Of a DNA stretch of 64,000 nt, positions 46,738 to 59,736 are shown piece after piece. The notes beneath the pieces were generated by a model. That model did not search any database. It was not told the DNA's origin and worked only from the letters and a program-made list of their open reading frames with translations. How positions within the stretch are numbered: position 1 is the first letter of the stretch; each line of letters starts with the position of its first letter. The position numbers and the translations under genes were made by a program. The DNA comes from Buxus sempervirens (taxonomy: Eukaryota > Streptophyta > Magnoliopsida > Buxales > Buxaceae). The DNA is taken from the NCBI GenBank assembly GCA_947561395.2, contig OX387183.1:2923883-2987882 (forward strand). The letters run 5' to 3'.

Positions 46738-47706
46738 TGCACGTTTTTTTCTTTCATACCTTTGTACGAAATTGTACTCCAATAGTGGAAAGCCAAAGCA
46801 TTTAATTCAAAAATAAATTTTTTATATTATTAGCCTCAGAATGCTCAGATGCTTGTAAAAACAAAGGTTTTATGAAAAGTATTTGATTTATCATCACTGC
46901 CCAAAGTATAGTTTTTCTTTTTTATTTTTTTATCATTTTTTTTGAAATTTGGTCCATACACTTAATCACCCATAATTAAATGAATTAAAACCAGGTTAAA
47001 TAATGAAGAGGGTAGTCCAAGTAATAATAAGGGATCAAGACCGTCCATCTTAGGACCTTTAGAGTCATCCCCAAATCCCTTTTCTTCCGGAATTGACCGT
47101 GTTACCCAATCTGCTCAATCTCAGTACTTGTGCTGATTTTTCTTCAAGCTTGGATTGCCATGATCAACTCAACCTTTGATCTTTTCCTTTCTTTTTTTTA
47201 TTCTTTTTTCTTTCTTTCTTGCCAATATTGCCCCTAGCGCCAGTTACGTTTTCACTAGGGCCGGCTTTTGCATTCCGTCATCACCAATTTCACTCTGAAA
47301 TTTGAATGAACATACTAAGATCACCGAGGACTTAGAAATAGGACGAAACAAAGGCTAGGCTTGGTTTATGAAAGAAGAGGTATTAAAGGCTCAAAATTTT
47401 TCAAATGTTGAAATAAGTTGACCGGACTTACAGTCATGATGAATTTTTCCCCATTTCCCCAAATTGCATTCTTTGTATCTTTTTCACACTTGGCTTTCAT
47501 TTGCCATTTTTCTTTGCTTTTTTTTCTTTTTATTTATTATTTTTTTCAATTGGCCTCGCCCCAATTTGTTTTGCCCCAGTGTAAAACTGTAATTCCGGTT
47601 TAGGTTTATCAAAGAAACGAACCGGTTCAACTTGGCTAGACTAGGGATTAAAATTTTGAAGGAAATAAAGAAGGATGGCCTCGGATCATTTCCTAATAAT
47701 GTTCAA
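46738..47706 (-). other. 3' spacer of element C
   Basis: Lies between the end of pol (47707) and the B insertion. It is the reverse complement of B's spacer and holds the empty F target site (47237-47241). AT-rich; the 61-codon plus-strand ORF is not supported. Confidence 0.75.
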
Positions 47707-48840
47707 TCAAGGAAAATACTTTTTTACTGCATCAGAGTTAATTGGCTCAGGAAAATCTGACCCATCCATTTCTGTCAAGATGAGTGCACCCCCTGACAGG
47801 ACCTTCTTGACAACATAAGGCCCTTCCCAATTGGGCTTGAACTTACCACGCAGATCCTCCAAAAAAGGTAGAATTTTCTTTAGAACCAAATTCCCTTCCT
47901 GGAAAGTTCTGGGCCTCACTTTCTTATTGTAGGCCCGAGCCATTCTCCTCTGGTACAACTGGCCATGACAAAGCGCCTTCAAACACTTCTCTTCTATTAG
48001 GTTGAGTTGATCATGTCTTGACTGGATCCATTCAGCTTCTTCCAATTCAGTTTCCATAAGAACTCTGAGTGATGGGATTTCTACTTCCACTGGCAGAACA
48101 GATTCCATCCCATAGACCAGGGAATACGGGGTTGCCCCAGTCGAAGTCCGGATTGAGGTTCTGTAGGCATGTAGAGCAAGTGGCAGCATTTCATGCCAAT
48201 CCTTGTAACTCACTACCATTTTCTGAATGATTTTCTTTATGTTCATGTTTGCTGCTTCTACTGCCCCATTCATCTTTGGCCTGTACGGAGCTGACTTATG
48301 GTGGGTGATCTGAAACTGCTCACACATCTTCTTCATGTCTTTATTCTTAATATTTGAAGCATTGTCTGATACTATGGCACTTGGTAGTCCATAGCGACAA
48401 ATAATATTGTGCTTCAAAAATTTAATAACATGGTTGCTTGTGATATTCGCATATGAGGCTGCTTCTACCCACTTAGTAAAATAATCAATTGCCACCAAGA
48501 TGAATCTGTGTCCGTTCGATGCCTTAGGTGAAATCATGCCAATGACGTCTATGCCCCACATGGAAAAGGGCCATGGGGATGTCATGTTGTGCAACTCACT
48601 TGGGAGTGTATGCTTATTATCTGCATATATCTGACATTGATAGCACCTCCTGACATGTATACAGCAATCATGCTCCATGGTCGACCAGTAGTATCCCAAC
48701 CTTAGAATCTTCTTTGCAAGCATGTGTCCGTTCATATGGAGTCCACAGACTCCTCCATGTACAGTCTCGATTAACCTTTCTGACTCAGCCTTAGCCACAC
48801 ACCTGAGTAGAATGTCATTGTGTGATCTCTTGTACAAGTG
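47707..48840 (-). pseudogene. integrase of element C
   Basis: HVRRCYQCQIYADNKH (zinc finger), DYFTKWVEAASYAN, IVSDNASNIKN, HHKSAPYRPKMNGAVEAANM and the C-terminal KPNWEGPYVVKKVLSGGAL are all present, ending VKKYFP. It is very close to the B copy, so the two elements are recent relatives. It joins the cDNA to host DNA when functional. Of the C domains this one keeps the longest open stretch, contiguous with the second RNase H. Confidence 0.92.
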
Positions 48841-49049
48841 TCCACCACTTAGCAGGAACTGACCAGCCCATCTCTGTATTGTCCGTTTCTCAGTAGACGT
48901 GGCATTCTGTGGCAAACTCCGATTGTTCAAGAAATTTTTGATATCTTGAAACCATGGTGTTTCCTTTTCTGGTGCTCCCTCCAGAACGAGACAATAAGCC
49001 GGTTCATCTCTGACTTCAATTTCCAGTGGTTTGATGTCTACCCCTTCTG

Positions 49050-49430
49050 GCATACTGACCATGGAAGCCAATGTTGCTAGAACATCTGCGAACTGATTTT
49101 TTGCCCTTGGCATATAGTTGAAGGAAATTCGAGTAAAATTTGTGCTTATTTCTTCCAAATACTGGTGATAGGGGATCAATTTGTGATCCTTGGTTTTCCA
49201 TTCACCAGTTGTTTGGAAGATGATAAGACTCGAATCTCCGTATACGTCAAGTTCCTCCACTTCATGGTCTATGGCGGCTTGCAACCCAATTATACACGCT
49301 TCATACTCTGCGATATTATTGGTGCACTAGAATCTCAGCTTCACTGAAATTGGGATGTGGGACCCATTTGGTTTGACCAAAACTGCCCCTATTCCATTTC
49401 CGTTCATGTTGGCGGCCCCATCGAAGAACA
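49050..49430 (-). pseudogene. second (aRH-type) RNase H of element C
   Basis: FFDGAANMNGNGIGAVLVKP, a segment including EELDVYGDSSLIIFQTTGEW, and PRAKNQFADVLATLAS. As in B, it sits between the native RNase H and integrase, the Tat/Ogre arrangement. Confidence 0.87.
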
Positions 49431-49449
49431 TTTGCCAAGAACTCTCACT

Positions 49450-50120
49450 TTCCTCCACTTTAGTAAACAGAATTGCCTCATCTGGAAAATTGGTCTTCAA
49501 CGGTTGGTATTCAGGCAAAGGATGTGCAGCCAGGTGATCAGCTATGGCTTGACCCTTGATCGCCTTCTGAGTGATGTACGTGAGGTCACACTCGGACAAT
49601 AGTAGTTGCCACTTTGTCGTTCTACCAGTCAGTGCCGGTTTCTCGAATAAATATTTCAGCGGGTCCATCCGGGATATCAATAGTGTGGAGTTACTACGGA
49701 AGTAATGCCTTAGCCTCTGAGTTGCCCACACTAAAGCACAACAAGTCTTTTCCAATGGTGAGTACTTGGCCTCATATTCTGTGAACTTTTTACTCAGATA
49801 GTAAATTGCCCTTTCCTTTCTACCAGTCTCATCATGCTGCCCCAAGACACATCCCATCGATGTTTCCAACACTGACAAGTACAGGATCAGCGGTCTTCCT
49901 GGAGTTGGTAGCACTAGCACAGGTGGATTCAGCAAATATCTCTTTATCGTATCAAATGCTTGCTGGCAATCCTCATTCCAGACCGTCGGATTATCCTTCC
50001 TCAGAAGTTTGAAAATTGGTTCACAAATAGCCGTGAGTTATGCTATGAACCGGCTTATGTACTGAATTCTTCCAAGAAAGCCCCTGACCTCCTTCTCGGT
50101 TCTGGGTGATGGCATTTCAA
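49450..50120 (-). pseudogene. RT connection and first RNase H of element C
   Basis: PGRPLILYLSVLETSMGCVL, ERAIYYLSKKFTEYE, YSPLEKTCCALVWATQRLRH and IADHLAAHPLPEYQP. Same order and spacing as in B. Broken. Confidence 0.85.
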
Positions 50121-50229
50121 TTATGGCCTTGGCTTTAGCCGGGTCAATTTCAATTCCTCTTCTGCTCACTATAAATCTCAGCAACTTCCCTGATGTAGCC
50201 CCAAAGACGCATTTAGCCGAGTTAAGCCG

Positions 50230-50740
50230 TAGACTGTACTTTCTGAGTCAATCAAACACTTTTTTCAGATTGATCAAGTGGTCCTCTTCTTTGCACGATT
50301 TGGCAATCATATCATCCACGTAGACCTCCATCTCCTTATGGATCATGTCATGGAATAGTGCTGTCATGGCCCGCTGGTATGTTGCCCCAGTGTTTTTAAG
50401 CCCAAATGGCATGACTGTATAGTGGAACGTGCCCCAAGGTGTGATAAACGCTGTTTTCTCTTGATCTTCCTTAGCCATTTTGATCTAATTGTATCCCGAG
50501 AAACCATCCATAAACGAAAATAGGCTATGTACCGCAGTATTATCGACTAGAATGTCGATGTGTGGAAGTGGAAAATCATCCTTTGGGCTTGCCTTATTCA
50601 AATCTCTGTAGTCCACGCACATTCTGACTTTCCCATCCTTCTTTGGTACCGGCACTATGTTTGTAAGCCACTCAGGATACGTAGAGACTGGCAGAAATCC
50701 TGCTTGGAATTGTTTGACCACTTCGTCCTTGACCTTCAGA
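50230..50740 (-). pseudogene. reverse transcriptase of element C
   Basis: VPVPKKDGKVRMCVDYRDLN, FPLPHIDILVDNTAVHSLF, WGTFHYTVMPFGLKNTGATY and YVDDMIAKSC (near 50320) identify a Tat-clade Ty3/Gypsy RT. An acidic linker (about 51060-51110) precedes it. Part of a decayed polyprotein. Confidence 0.92.
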
Positions 50741-51849
50741 GTCCATTCAGGTTTCAATCTTCTCAGCTTCTGCTTGATTGGCTTAACCCCTGGCAAAATT
50801 GGCAACTTGTGCACCACCATGTCAGTGTCCAACCCTAGCATGTCCCGATACGACCAAGCGAATACATCTTTGTAGTCTGCCAAGAACTGTGTCATTTCAT
50901 CATGCTGCACATTAGATAGGCATGCCCCAATTTTCACTATTTTTGGGTCATCTTCGGTCCCCAGATTTATTGAAATGGTCTCCTCAATATTAGTTTGGAT
51001 CCCCTTTTCATGACGTTCCAATTGATATTCAATTTCTTTTGGAATGTCTTCTTCTTCGACCTCGGTCTCTTCTTCGATCCCCATGAGGTCAAAGTCGAGC
51101 TCAAAGTCGAAGTCATATTCAACCTGGTCCAATTCGGTTTGATTATATGGTTCATAAGTGGTTTGGACCTTTTTGAAAAAATTAAGTTTTCTAGAAAAAA
51201 TAGAAAAATCTTTTTGGGTTTGTTGTGAGCCTTCTAAACATAATTCCCCTGAAGACGAAGGCTCATTAGGACCTTCAGGGAAATGGCATTCTACTATTGG
51301 AGTTTTTTTTTGGAAGCCGCATCAGTTTGCCACACAGATGCTGCTTCAAAGGTAAGGGGAGTTTCCTCCCAATTGTTCAATATAAAATTTTGGGGAGTAG
51401 GGGAAATTGTGCAAGCCTGCTCCTCGAGCCCAGAATCCGATGCCATCATCACCAGGTGGGTACTGCCCTTTTCTGCTACGGGGCCCAGTCCAGATATAAC
51501 CTCATCTGGAATCTTCACTGCTGTCCAATCAATAAAAGGCAGGTCCATATCTACTCCTGTCTTATCGCCCTCAGTCATGGCGAAGAAAGCCCCAACATCT
51601 TCAGAGAAGTCCGCCTGCTGCTCTGACTGTGGCCCAGGCCCATCCACCATTTCAACTATAGGAGATGGGTTATAGGGTTGCAGGGTCGGAACGGAAGGCT
51701 TTTGAAATGGGTTGATGTTTCGGTAAGGAGGCTTGGATTGGTCCATTGGGGGAGATAGTTGGATGATGCAAGAGGGTTTTGGAAAACTTTCCCTTAGATG
51801 AGGGAGTTTTCCTTTGCTTCTTTTCTCTTCTTCTTCGTACTTCATCCTC

Positions 51850-51995
51850 CTCCAACCTCGGGGTTTAAACCCCAGTCCCACTTTAGGAACCAGTTTCTTA
51901 GCCATGATTGGCTCCACCATTCCCTGCAAATTGACTCCCAGGCCTTTCCCCGGGTGAAAGTGGTATTTTTCCATCACTTTCTTCACCATTTCTTC
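51850..51995 (-). pseudogene. G-patch-like segment of element C
   Basis: YHFHPGKGLGVNLQG and VGLGFKPRG, placed between protease and RT as in B. The glycine pattern is kept in both elements. Confidence 0.6.
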
Positions 51996-52219
51996 AGCAG
52001 TTGTCTGTTTATTTTCTTTTTTCTCACACCCCCCAGGTATGAAATTGACCGTTTCAAATTGAAATGAGTGAAATGCAATATTGTCGACAGTTAAGTCCAC
52101 ATTTATTAAGGGTACATCAGGTGACACAATGGGAGGCACCAAATTCTCAGCTAGGACTGTTATCACCCTTTGCCCTCTTATGTATTTCACCCTTTGGTGG
52201 AGCATGGATGGTATTGCCC

Positions 52220-52600
52220 TAGCCGAGTGTATCCACGGTTCCTAGGAGCAGATTGAATGCTGCTGGAATATCCATCACTTCAAATGTAATGTTGAAGATA
52301 TTCGGTCCGATTGTGACCGGCAGTTCAATCTCCCCTAGGGAGTGTGTCTTAGAGCTATCAAAAGCCCTCACTATCCTCCCATTTTGCTTGATATTTGACT
52401 GATCCAGACCTAGCTTGACAAAAGTGACTAACGGGCAGACGTTTAACGCCGACCCGTTGTCAATTAATACCCGTGCAATCATACTGCCCTTACAAAGCAC
52501 TGTGATGTGCAAAGGGTCCACATGATAACACCCACCTGGGCTTATTTCTCCTTCAGAGAAGCTTATCACATTGTGTGACAAGATTTGACCAACCATTTTG
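52220..52600 (-). pseudogene. aspartic protease region of element C
   Basis: ARVLIDNGSALNVCPLVTF carries the retropepsin D-x-G type site, and FNITFEVMDIPAAFNLLLG the usual downstream part. It is preceded by a segment (SQTIDPDQLGKMVGQIL) also present in B. Part of a decayed polyprotein. Confidence 0.85.
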
Positions 52601-52809
52601 CCTAGCTGGTCTGGATCGATTGTCTGGGATACATGTGCACTCTGTAGCACCCTTAACAATGCGTCCCTGTGCTTTTCAGAATTTAGCAAAAGGCCCAGTA
52701 TTGAAATCTGGGCCGGGACCTTGTTCAATTGATCCACAAGATTGAATTCACTTTTTTTTTATGAGGTCTGCTGCCTCATTTTCTGCACCCTGGGGGGTGT
52801 CTTCTCCTA

Positions 52810-54996
52810 TTTTTGTCTTTCCTTTTTGTTTTTTTTTTCTTCTGTTTCTTTTTTTTCTTTTTCCGCCTCTGTCTCCTTTTCTTTCTCTTCACCCCCTGCG
52901 CATCTCCCCGACCTCGTCATGAGGTTCACTTCCTCCTGGTTCTGGTTCTTAACAACAGGAACCGTAGCCGTGACTCCCTCGCTGTAATTCCATGGTACAG
53001 TGGCCTCAGAATAGGCCAGTTTAGGGACATTAACCACCAATGGCTGGAGTTTGGACCGGGATGTATGGGCCGGTTTAGGGATATTGTAGGATGGCTGAAC
53101 ATTTACAACCAAGGGCTGGAGCTTGGATTTTGTGGGGACAAAAGAGGTGATGGAAGCAGTGGTGGGGTCAAGGTTGATGACCAATGGAGCCTCTGATGGC
53201 TTGGATGGTGAACAAGTGGGTGGACTGCAATTGAAGACCAATGGAGGCCTTGCAGTGTTTATCTGGGCCATAAGAGAGGAGACCCGGTTCAAAGAGGAGC
53301 TAATGTCCTCAGCAGCATGATTGTTTTTCTTGGAGACCATATTGACATCCTCTTCTTCTTTTTCCTGGAAGAAATAGACCTTGACCGAGGTCCCCACGGG
53401 AGCTATAAGCTGAGATGGGTCAAAGGCCCTTCTCGTAGCGGATATTGTGGTGATGGAGTTGGACGGGCCTGCCCCATTGTGGTAAGGCAGAGGGTTCTGA
53501 CCAATATCATTTCCTGATGTGAAAGGTGCAGCAGTGTTGAAGACCAGGGCCTTCTGGTCCAACAGGTCCTGGACCGCATGCTTCAGCATCCAGCAAGTAT
53601 CAATAGAGTGCCCCGATGCACCCATGTGATAGTCGGAAGTGATGGCTGGATCAAAATTCCTCCCCTTCGGGGCATTTGGGTTGGGCTCCTTCAGGGTCAC
53701 ATACTCCCCTTTCAGCAGTGTAGGTAACAGTTGGGAAAGAGACACAGGGAGGGGAGTAAAGACTCTGTTCCTCCTTGCTGCCATCCAGGCCTCCCGCTCC
53801 TCCTTAGTAAAGGCCCTCCACTGGTTTGCAGGCACGGAAGGGGAGAAATTGACATTGTGCGGGGTCTGGTACAACTGCTGGGCTGGCTGGGCCTGCTGGG
53901 CTTGTTGAGGTACGGATATATTGACATGGAGTGGTTTCTTGGTGGGAGGAGCATGTACCAGGTTCACCTCTCCTTCTTTCCTGGCTCCGTTCTTCTTGAA
54001 CCCGGTTCCCTTTTTCTGTGCCAGGGAAGCAGCGGAATCCGACTGCCCAGTCAAAGTAGAATAGTCAATAAACCTTCCTGACTTGACCCCCTCCTCGATC
54101 CGGTCTGCCACCTGGACCAGGGCTGCAAAATTGGTGGTGATCTGCCCCACCAAATGGTTGTAGAAGGGCTGCCCCAGTGTGCCCGTAAATGTTGAGATCA
54201 TTTCAGGCTCCAGCATAGGCGGCCTGACCTGGGAGGCGGCCTCTCTCCACCTGTTGGCATACTGCCGTACAGACTCCTCCTTTCCTTTGCTCATTCTCAT
54301 CATGTCGTACCGGTCTGGCACGATCTCAGCGTTGAACTTGTATTGATCTAAGAAGGCGTTGGCCAAGTCCTTCCACCTCCTGATCCTTCCATGGTCCACT
54401 GTGGCGAACCACCTAAGAGTTGACCTGGTCAAACTCCTCTGAAAGAGTTGGATCAGTATGCCGTCATCCCGGCCAAATTGGCATAGGGCCCCGCAGTATA
54501 GTTTCAAGTGGCTCATAGGGCAGCCTGTGCCATCAAATTTGTCGAAGTCCGGGCACTTGAACATGGCCGGCAGAAATACATCAGGGTACATGCACAGGTC
54601 GTTGAAGGTGGTCCCTCCATAGCTGTTTCCCCCCTTCACCTCCTTTAGTTCTTCCTGGATCCTCTCTACCTTGTGCAGGAGTTTCCTTTCCATCTCCTCC
54701 CTGGCTTTTTCCTTCTCTATTTCTTTTTCAGATTCTCCAGTGTTTTCCCTGATCAGGATAGGCTCAGGGACCGGTTCAGAAATGGGCTCAGGCATGGGTT
54801 GAACTGGAGGCAGAATGTAGACCTGAGGTGGTGGTGCCTGATGGGAAGTCGATGCTTGATTCTGGGCCTGGGCTTATTGGGCCTAAGCCGCCAGTAAGTC
54901 CCCCAGCATTTTCGCCAGACCGGCCACTTGCTCTTGCAGCTGAGCAAAGTCTTGAGCGGGTATAGTGGCCTGAGCTTGGTCCTCTTCAGTATTCAT
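52810..54996 (-). pseudogene. gag of element C
   Basis: ATG 54996 (MNTEEDQAQ), shortly after the acceptor-like CCTTCTCCAG near 55048. Contains AQLQEQVAGLAKMLGDLL, the gag core FKCPDFDKFDGTGCPMSHLK, SKGKEESVRQYANRWREAA and GHSIDTCWMLKHAVQDLL. It is homologous along its length to gag of B. Most of it is in one frame; the whole gag-pol of C has roughly half a dozen breaks. Confidence 0.9.
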
Positions 54997-55195
54997 GGCT
55001 TGGGCTTTGGATCTGGTCACAGGAGCAATTATGACAAATATGTGTACCTGGAGAAGGAAAATCAAAGAAACTTGTCAGTTTCCATTTAATTTGAGTCACA
55101 CCCCTATAAATGTAGACAAGTAGTTTAAGTGAACACAAGTCTGGGTTTATTTGTCCCCTTTCCATTTTTTTTTTGTTTTTTTGTTTTTTTTTATT

Positions 55196-55870
55196 TTGAT
55201 TGGTTCTCGTGACCAAAGGTTTTTTTTTTTTGATTTTTACTTTTGATTGGTTCTCGTGACCAAACAAAGGTTTTTTTTGAATATTCTGGGGCTTCCAAAT
55301 GTCCCATAAATTTTTTTGATTTTGAATGGTTCTCGTGACCAAACAAAGGTTTTTGGAATATTCTGAGGCTTCCAAATGTCCTAAAATTTTTTTGGTTTTG
55401 AATGGTTCTCGTGACCAAACAAAGGTTTTTGGAATATTATGAGGCTTCCAAATGTCCTAAAATTTTTTGACTTTGAATGGTTCTCGTGACCAAACAAAGG
55501 TTTTTGGAATATTATGAGGCTTCCAAATGTCCTAAAATTTTTTTTTTTGAATGGTTCTCGTGACCAAACAAAGATTTTTGGAATATTCTGAGGCTTCCAA
55601 ATGTCCTAAAGAGTTTTTGGATTTTGAATGGTTCTCGTGACCAAACAAAGGTTTTTGGAATATTCTGAGGCTTCCAAATGTCCTAAAATTTTTTTGATTT
55701 TGAATGGTTCTCGTGACCAAACAAAGGTTTTTGGAATATTCTGAGGCTTCCAAATGTCCTAAAATTTTTTGATTTTGAATGGTTCTCGTGACCAAACAAA
55801 AGTTTTTGGAATATTTTGAGGCTTCCAAATGTCCTAAAATTTTTTTTGATTTGATTGGGAAAAATATCCA
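55196..55870 (-). repeat. tandem repeat, unit about 76 bp, about 9 copies
   Basis: Plus-strand units read TGAATGGTTCTCGTGACC, AAACAAAGGTTTTTGG, AATATTCTGAGGCTTCC, AAATGTCCTAAAATTTTT. Reverse-complemented, the unit aligns to the repeat in B (GGAAGCC, AATATTCC shared), but the rest differs consistently in all units. Confidence 0.9.
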
Positions 55871-56192
55871 ACCAAAGGTTTCTTTCTTTTTTTTTTGTTG
55901 CTGAGTTTCCTCAGTTTTCAAGTTCAAGAGCTTGATTGAAACATGTTTGAGTTGAATTGGTATAAAAAAAATATGACACTTTGGTTCCCTCTTTGATTTT
56001 CAAAATTTAGGTTAAATCTTGAAAGAATATTTTATTTTATTCTTTTTTTTATATTTTTTTTTTGTTTTTTTTTTATTTTGTATTTTTGGAACATTTTTAT
56101 GTCCTTTTCGGGGTGCCCAAGGATTATCCACAGTGTTTTAGGCATTTTATTCTGAAAATTTGGGCTGAAAAACCAATTTGTGCATTTTTGAA

Positions 56193-56334
56193 TGTATCCA
56201 GCATGAAATGTCGGATAAGGCTATGGCTTATTGTATCCGGCATAATTAGCCGGATACACACATAGGTCTTTGTAACCGATAATACGTGCCGGATATGAAT
56301 AAAAGTCTTCTCAACCGACCTGAGTTGCCGGTTA
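56193..56334 (-). repeat. palindrome array in leader of C, four units
   Basis: Inverted repeats such as GTATCCGGCATAATTAGCCGGATAC, in the same place in the leader as 23919-24060 in B. Confidence 0.82.
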
Positions 56335-59300
56335 TTGCCGAAATGGCCCTTTTTGACTCATTTTTCAACTAGATTGTGTTATTTTCATTCCCACTTGATG
56401 TTCACCTTGACTTGGCCTTTAAAACTTGCCCCAAATTAGGCTTTGACATCATTCTTACTCAAATTCCCAAATTTATGAGGGTACTTGTACCCTCAAAAGT
56501 TATACACCAACTCTTGGATCTTGTACACTTGGTTGCCTCTTGCTTGGACTTTGGGTAGGATGACCATTAAATTGAGTTGGAAACTCATCCTATGGGTTAC
56601 ACCAACCTTAAGTTATAAACATTTTTGGGAAAAATTTCATCCCAAGCATATGGACACCATGGCTTTTAATTCACATGAAGATGATAAAGAATACATGGCT
56701 TTTACCTTGCCACCTTGTGTTACCTTCAATATGGTATTATACCTTGGCCTGTGAAACATGCAAATGGCCTTTCCACATTTACACCCAATTCCCCAAACGC
56801 AATTGTGGACTTTTAGCAGAAAACGTGTTTCTCCACCTTCAAGCGTACGGTTTTTGGGTTTTGGCTTAATGGACAACTTAGAACTCAAGTCTAGTGATGC
56901 CCAGAATCGAATCACAGATCCCATTGTCATCACATCATTGACTCAAATTCTAAGGTGAATGTTTTCACTTTCGCTTTCCGAAGTATCGACCTCGGTGCGC
57001 CAAGCTACCCACATTCATGGTTCAACTTCCTATAGGTAATGGGTAGGTTGTGCAAATAGTTTAAAGTGCTCAAGTGCATTTAAAATTGAAGGTGCATTCA
57101 TAACGTCCCAGCCCCTTGCCATTCTTTTTAGTAGCCATGCATACAATTCCAAGCCAAGGTATATACAATCATCATATTGGAAGCAAAATACAAGCCAACA
57201 AGATAGTAAACACCCAAACATGCTTATGATCATCACATACCCAAAAGTAACACCCAAAACATGTTATTGTACAAACAACCATTAACATGGAAAGCATGCT
57301 TTGAACCCCCAAAGACATTACCTAAATTTCCAGATTTTCATGCTCAAAGTGTACCATTTCTACCCAAATTGAAGCCTAAAAATTCAGCAAACCACTACCA
57401 ATATGGTCTAAAAAGTGTTTCAATTAGGTAAAACATGCTTGAAATCTCCCAAAATATACACCAAATTTCCAGATTTCATGTTCTTCATTTTTTGTGCTCA
57501 ATTGACATTGTTTTATGCCCAAATCCAAGCCTAAAAAAAACAGCACCTAAATGTATGATACAAGAGATGTTTTGTTCAAGTAAACATGCTTGAAAAAGCC
57601 CAAAATTAGCTACTGAATTTACAGATTTTTGTTTATTGCTTTCATGCTCAAATCATTGTCAACCCATGCCCCAAATCAAAGGCATGCCTGTGAGACATGG
57701 AAATGTCATCTCGGATGACTTCTGATATCATCACGCGGGGATCGATAAATGTAAAGAGTCGCCACCATCCATCTTAAGATGTGAATGGGCACCAAAGGGT
57801 TCATAGAAGCCAAATAGAGCTAAAGTAGCTCTAAGATAAGGAAAAATCCAGAGATTAGGTAAGGGGAATTATTTATGAGCAGGGGAAGGTGTTAGGCACC
57901 CCCACTCATCCGTCTAAGACGGTTGCCAAATGCTTTCTTATGCTTGAAAAATTGTTTGCTAATGAGAATGAACAAAGAGGTGCTTATAACAAGCACGATG
58001 TGTGTGACCATTCCACATGAGAAGTCCAATGAACTTAGACTCTCTTCATGGATTCATCACTTCTAAAACTTCATGAGTGAATGGAAATCAAAGTAAAAAT
58101 GAAGAAAAATCAAGCTAAGGCAAATCTAAAGAAATCAGACCAAAAGAGCTTGAAAGCTTCGATTAACCCTAACTCACTCAATTTAAATCCAAATCCAATG
58201 AAACCAAATCAATTTGAACACTGTTATATAGTAAAGTATACAATAAAAGATTCAGCTCAATTCGATTAAAAATGAGAGAGATATCCACATCTGAAATCTG
58301 CTGTTATAACCTGGAAAAAGTGTTGAGAAGGCATTTTCAAAATCCTATTCGTGGAGTTTGGCTCAATAAAAATCCATGAAAATTGGTATGGAGGAAGTAT
58401 GTGGTGCCATCTTTCCAAAGAAAAAAAAACCCCACACCAAACTCTATCCGGATGTGACTTGTATGCTCTCTTGAACAGGCCTAGAAGACCACAGATTAGC
58501 TCTGGACTATGCCAGCGAGCACCTCTGAGTCAACTGAGCACCCAAGGCACAAAACAGATCAAAATCTGCTGAAACCAGTTGGAAATGAAAATAGACTTCT
58601 CAGGGAAAACTCAGGAATTAGAATCACTCAAAACGGATTAAAATTGAACTAACGGTACACCATCAAAGCGGCGAGTTCAGCAATCTGGGTTGAACTGACT
58701 TACAAACTTTGAACAGATGGTGTCAAAAATTGGCTACATAAAAGTAAACGAAATTTTCCAGATATGAAGTAGGCTTTCCCATCTGTCCTATGTCCTTGGA
58801 ATCATTCAAAAATTCATCTGGAAGATGAAGTTATAAGCATTCCAAGACAGGCCACAGATGCTGCCCTGTTTTGAAGTTTTTGAAGAGAAAACCAAAACTA
58901 GTGCATGTGTGCAAGTGAATTCGACCAAAACACTTGAAAATCAGCAAAAACCCCCTCATGAAGTTCTAAGATTCATTTTTAAGCCAATAATCTCAGATTT
59001 CCAGTATTAAACGCGGAAATCCTAGATCTAGCCTATTTGATGAAAATGGTGAAAAGTGTGTGAATAGGTGGAAATCAACTCTCTAGGAGGAGTTTGGAAT
59101 CCATTGCTATTGAGAGCAAGGATTCACTCAACTTCTCCAGAAACACATGCAAAAACATCAGAAAACAAACATCCATAGGTTCAAAATAACCACACAGTAT
59201 GCTCTTCATCACTTGTGGGTTCTAAGCCTAGAGGATCCATTCCACCTTCCTTTTCCCAAGGCTCTCTCTTCACGTTTTACGGCTAGAGAGGATTCCCAGG

Positions 59301-59522
59301 TACTTTGGAAGGGGTTTGGGGCTTGCAAACAACCACAAACTGGCCTTACACTACAGAAAGGTAGAAGTTGGGAGTTGGAATGTAAAGAGGAAGCAATAAA
59401 CCCAAATGAGCTTTACCTTTAGTAGCTTGAGTAGTTGAGTAGACAATCCAGCAGAGCTTCCCTTCTTCCAGCAGAGCTTCAGTGCTTCAAATTATCAGCC
59501 ATTTGCAAGAGGAGGACCCCTC

Positions 59523-59530
59523 TATTTATA
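59523..59530 (-). promoter_or_regulatory. TATA box of LTR D
   Basis: TATAAATA on the minus strand, in CCTATAAATAGAGGGG, downstream of the AACCGTAC palindrome array. Confidence 0.7.
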
Positions 59531-59736
59531 GGCCAAGCCAGGGGTAGAAGAGTCCTAAGGGTAGGCCAAAAAGCCTTCTAGATTATTCCAATTCTCCTCC
59601 AAGGCTTGAATTTGAGTAATTCAACAAGTTTCGGAGGGTGAAATGGGGAGTTCAAGTCCCTGAGAGAGAGGTAATATGCGTAAATAAGGCTCAGAGATCG
59701 AGCTATTTCGCAAATCCCCGAAATAGCCAAAACCAT

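Larger units (their letters stand above)
54997..57683 (-). other. leader of element C, gag-proximal part
   Basis: Holds the acceptor-like site, a tandem repeat block (55196-55870), a palindrome array (56193-56334), and AT-rich sequence homologous to 22600-24300 in B. No supported gene. Confidence 0.7.

Noticed and set aside
56062-57257. ORFs of 60-98 codons on both strands in the leader of C
   Set aside because: Homologous leader positions in B do not keep the same frames, and no domain is visible.
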